A program made the position numbers and the translations under genes. Source: CAYRGG01 sp964423745 (GTDB taxonomy: Bacteria; Pseudomonadota; Gammaproteobacteria; Competibacterales; Competibacteraceae). From it: 64,000 bases of DNA. The DNA lies in the NCBI GenBank assembly GCA_964423745.1, contig CAYRGG010000010.1, positions 32,412 through 96,411 on the forward strand, read 5' to 3'. The notes under the pieces were generated by a model. The model saw nothing but the letters and a program-made list of their open reading frames with translations. It was not told where the DNA came from and ran no database searches. This document shows, in pieces, positions 62,298 to 64,000 of this stretch; position 1 is the stretch's first letter; the number at the start of each line of letters is the position of its first letter.

Positions 62298-63684
62298 GAA
62301 GGAACATGTCTGGGTGATCGACGATGATCATTCTATCCGTTGGGTATTAGAGAAAGCACTGCATCGAGACAATGTCTTTGTCACTGCTTTCGAAAATGGC
62401 ATGGGTGTCATGGAAGCCTTACATAAAGAGGAGCCCGACGCCATCATCGCCGATATTCGTATGCCGGGTATCGACGGTCTGGAATTATTGGCCCATATTC
62501 GCGATAGCTTTCCCCAGCTACCGGTCATCATTATGACCGCCCATTCCGACTTAGACAGCGCCGTATCCGCCTATCAAGGGGGCGCCTTCGAATATTTACC
62601 AAAACCCTTTGATGTAGACGACGCCGTCGCCCTGGTGCGCCGGGCTTGTGATTTGCACCGGCAACAAGAAGCGCGTGTTGAACCTAATACGCCGGTACCG
62701 GAAATTATTGGCGAAGCACCGGCCATGCAGGAAGTTTTTCGCGCCATTGGGCGCTTATCTCGCTCAAACATTACCGTTTTGATTAACGGCGAATCGGGCA
62801 CCGGCAAAGAGTTAGTGGCGCAAGCCCTCCATCGTCACAGTCCCCGGGCCGGTAATCCCTTCATTGCCTTGAATATGGCCGCTATTCCTAAGGATCTGCT
62901 GGAATCGGAATTATTTGGCCATGAACGAGGGGCTTTTACTGGCGCCCAAGCTTCCCGTCAAGGACGTTTTGAACAGGCCGATGGGGGCACATTATTTTTA
63001 GATGAAATCGGCGACATGCCCCAAGACTTGCAAACCCGCCTATTACGGGTACTCGCCGAGGGGGAATTCTACCGGGTCGGCGGCCACACCCCCACCCGAG
63101 TGAATGTCAGAGTCATTGCCGCTACTCACCAAGATCTAGAGCGGCGGGTACGGGATGGCCTGTTCCGGGAGGATCTTTTTCATCGACTTAATGTGATTCG
63201 TATTCACTTACCCGCATTGCGGCAGCGGCGGGAAGATATCGCTTTACTCATGCGCCACTTTCTAAAAGTCGCTGCCGTTGAATTGGAAATGGAACCCAAA
63301 GCTCTGCGGGGCGAGGTTGAAAATTACCTTTCTAAACTGGATTGGCCAGGTAATGTACGCCAATTAGAGAACCTTTGCCGTTGGCTGACGGTCATGGCGT
63401 CCGGCCGGGAAATTCACCTAAACGATTTACCCCCCGACCTGCGGGATCAACCCACCAGCCAAACTCATGACAATAACTGGGAAGACGCCCTGCGTCTCTG
63501 GGCAAAGCAAATATTGGCGCGGGGTGAAAATCATATTTTGGATACCGCATTGCCCGTCTTTGAACGCACCTTAATCACCGCAGCCCTGGAAAAAACCGGC
63601 GGACACCGCCAAGACGCGGCCAAACTCTTGGGTTGGGGGCGTAATACCTTGACGCGGAAAATCAAGGAACTGGCTATGGAATAG
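62290..63684 (+). CDS. glnG: Nitrogen regulation response regulator NtrC
   Basis: Sigma-54 activator, 464 residues from ATG 62290; the open frame extends upstream inside glnL but only this start gives the receiver domain (VWVIDDDHSIRWVLEKAL). Phospho-acceptor D55 (IIADIRMPG). The AAA+ domain has Walker A GESGTGKE near residue 176, the sigma-54-contacting GAFTGA loop near 218 and Walker B GGTLFLDEIGD near 234. A C-terminal Fis-type helix-turn-helix ends the protein (TGGHRQDAAKLLGWGRNTLT). The NtrC sites at glnA and glnL are its likely targets. Confidence 0.97.
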   Translation: MARKEHVWVIDDDHSIRWVLEKALHRDNVFVTAFENGMGVMEALHKEEPDAIIADIRMPGIDGLELLAHIRDSFPQLPVIIMTAHSDLDSAVSAYQGGAFEYLPKPFDVDDAVALVRRACDLHRQQEARVEPNTPVPEIIGEAPAMQEVFRAIGRLSRSNITVLINGESGTGKELVAQALHRHSPRAGNPFIALNMAAIPKDLLESELFGHERGAFTGAQASRQGRFEQADGGTLFLDEIGDMPQDLQTRLLRVLAEGEFYRVGGHTPTRVNVRVIAATHQDLERRVRDGLFREDLFHRLNVIRIHLPALRQRREDIALLMRHFLKVAAVELEMEPKALRGEVENYLSKLDWPGNVRQLENLCRWLTVMASGREIHLNDLPPDLRDQPTSQTHDNNWEDALRLWAKQILARGENHILDTALPVFERTLITAALEKTGGHRQDAAKLLGWGRNTLTRKIKELAME

Positions 63685-63795
63685 CGAAAAAAATCGTTAT
63701 TGAAAACAATATAATTTTCAACACATCGGTTAGTAACTCAACTCTTATGATTGCATCTGCGGCTACATTTATTGTTACTATAGCGCCGCCACCTA

Positions 63796-64000
63796 TCACT
63801 CGAATTGCTCGCTATAAGGGACTTCTACCAACCCCAAGGGAATGCTTATCATTACAAACGTAATACTGAAGTTCTTTTTTTGTTTTAGAAGCTTTGGATT
63901 CATTTGTTTATTCAAGAAGTCTGCCAGCTGCTCACGGTTCAGTTTGCAATCCCGAAGAATTCGGCTGAGCAACCCTGGGCCAATCGTTTCTCCCGCATGA
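63796..64000 (-). CDS. Partial unknown protein at the window edge
   Basis: On the minus strand a frame open from the window edge (AGETIGPGLLSRILRDCKLN, then REQLADFLNKQMN) ends at the TGA complementary to 63796-63798. The LSRILRDCKLNREQLADFL stretch looks like a real helical protein, with some resemblance to phage or transposition accessory proteins, but family and N-terminus cannot be seen. The gap 63685-63795 shows no other gene. Confidence 0.35.
   Translation of the reverse strand, partial: HAGETIGPGLLSRILRDCKLNREQLADFLNKQMNPKLLKQKKNFSITFVMISIPLGLVEVPYSEQFE

Overview
The window reads as chromosome of a Gram-negative gammaproteobacterium of middling GC content. Evidence: the conserved gammaproteobacterial run map/glnD | rpsB-tsf-pyrH-frr-uppS-cdsA-dxr-rseP-bamA-skp-lpxD-fabZ-lpxA-lpxB, then rnhB-dnaE; the nit-tldD-darP-tldE neighbourhood; and a glnA-ntrB-ntrC nitrogen locus with E. 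coli-like NtrC sites. PQQ biosynthesis genes and several Uma2-type nucleases point to an environmental organism. I cannot place it to genus. No tRNA, rRNA, CRISPR array or prophage was recognised.

Layout. 1-2264: end of a phosphate-uptake operon (pstS, partial pstC, minus strand) with a PHO box and a terminator between the two genes. 2309-5809: map and glnD on the minus strand. 6071-20248: a long plus-strand run for translation factors, isoprenoid and phospholipid precursors, outer-membrane assembly and lipid A synthesis, followed without a gap by a large GGDEF/EAL sensor (20245-23847). 23850-25693: a cation/proton antiporter and a secreted PRC-barrel protein. 25889-30636: a truncated Uma2 gene, then pqqABCDE and a PQQ-type sugar dehydrogenase. 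30700-33342: Uma2, an aldo/keto reductase and a DUF6152/DUF6644-like pair. 33265-38365: a tight minus-strand operon with an FHA-AAA membrane ATPase, an LpxL-like acyltransferase and a GnnA/GnnB-like pair, which suggests lipid A built on a diamino sugar. 38521-44216: rnhB, dnaE and small proteins (DCC, secreted, PilZ). 44321-48676: tldE, darP, tldD, nitrilase. 48988-54191: accessory islet with a Phd/PIN toxin-antitoxin operon, an XPB-like helicase and its Bax1/DUF790 nuclease partner around an isoaspartyl peptidase, and a Uma2 gene. 54652-57102: two adjacent unrecognised genes with related C-terminal regions. 57161-58213: repeats, an IS5-type transposase remnant and a VanZ-like gene. 58237-63684: cobalamin adenosyltransferase, glnA, glnL(ntrB), glnG(ntrC).

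How it fits together. GlnD (PII uridylylation) and NtrB/NtrC with glnA are parts of one nitrogen circuit, and the NtrC sites and sigma-54 element at glnA and glnL can be read in the sequence. The Pho-box pstSC segment is the matching phosphate circuit. A c-di-GMP enzyme coupled to lpxB and a PilZ protein give two parts of a c-di-GMP pathway.

The least explained parts are: (i) the orphan pair at 54652-57102, whose proteins share a 17-residue C-terminal motif under apparent purifying selection; (ii) a small repeat family, one diverged copy of which appears to have become the N-terminal coding sequence of the antiporter; and (iii) a PqqA precursor with an unusually long N-terminal extension.
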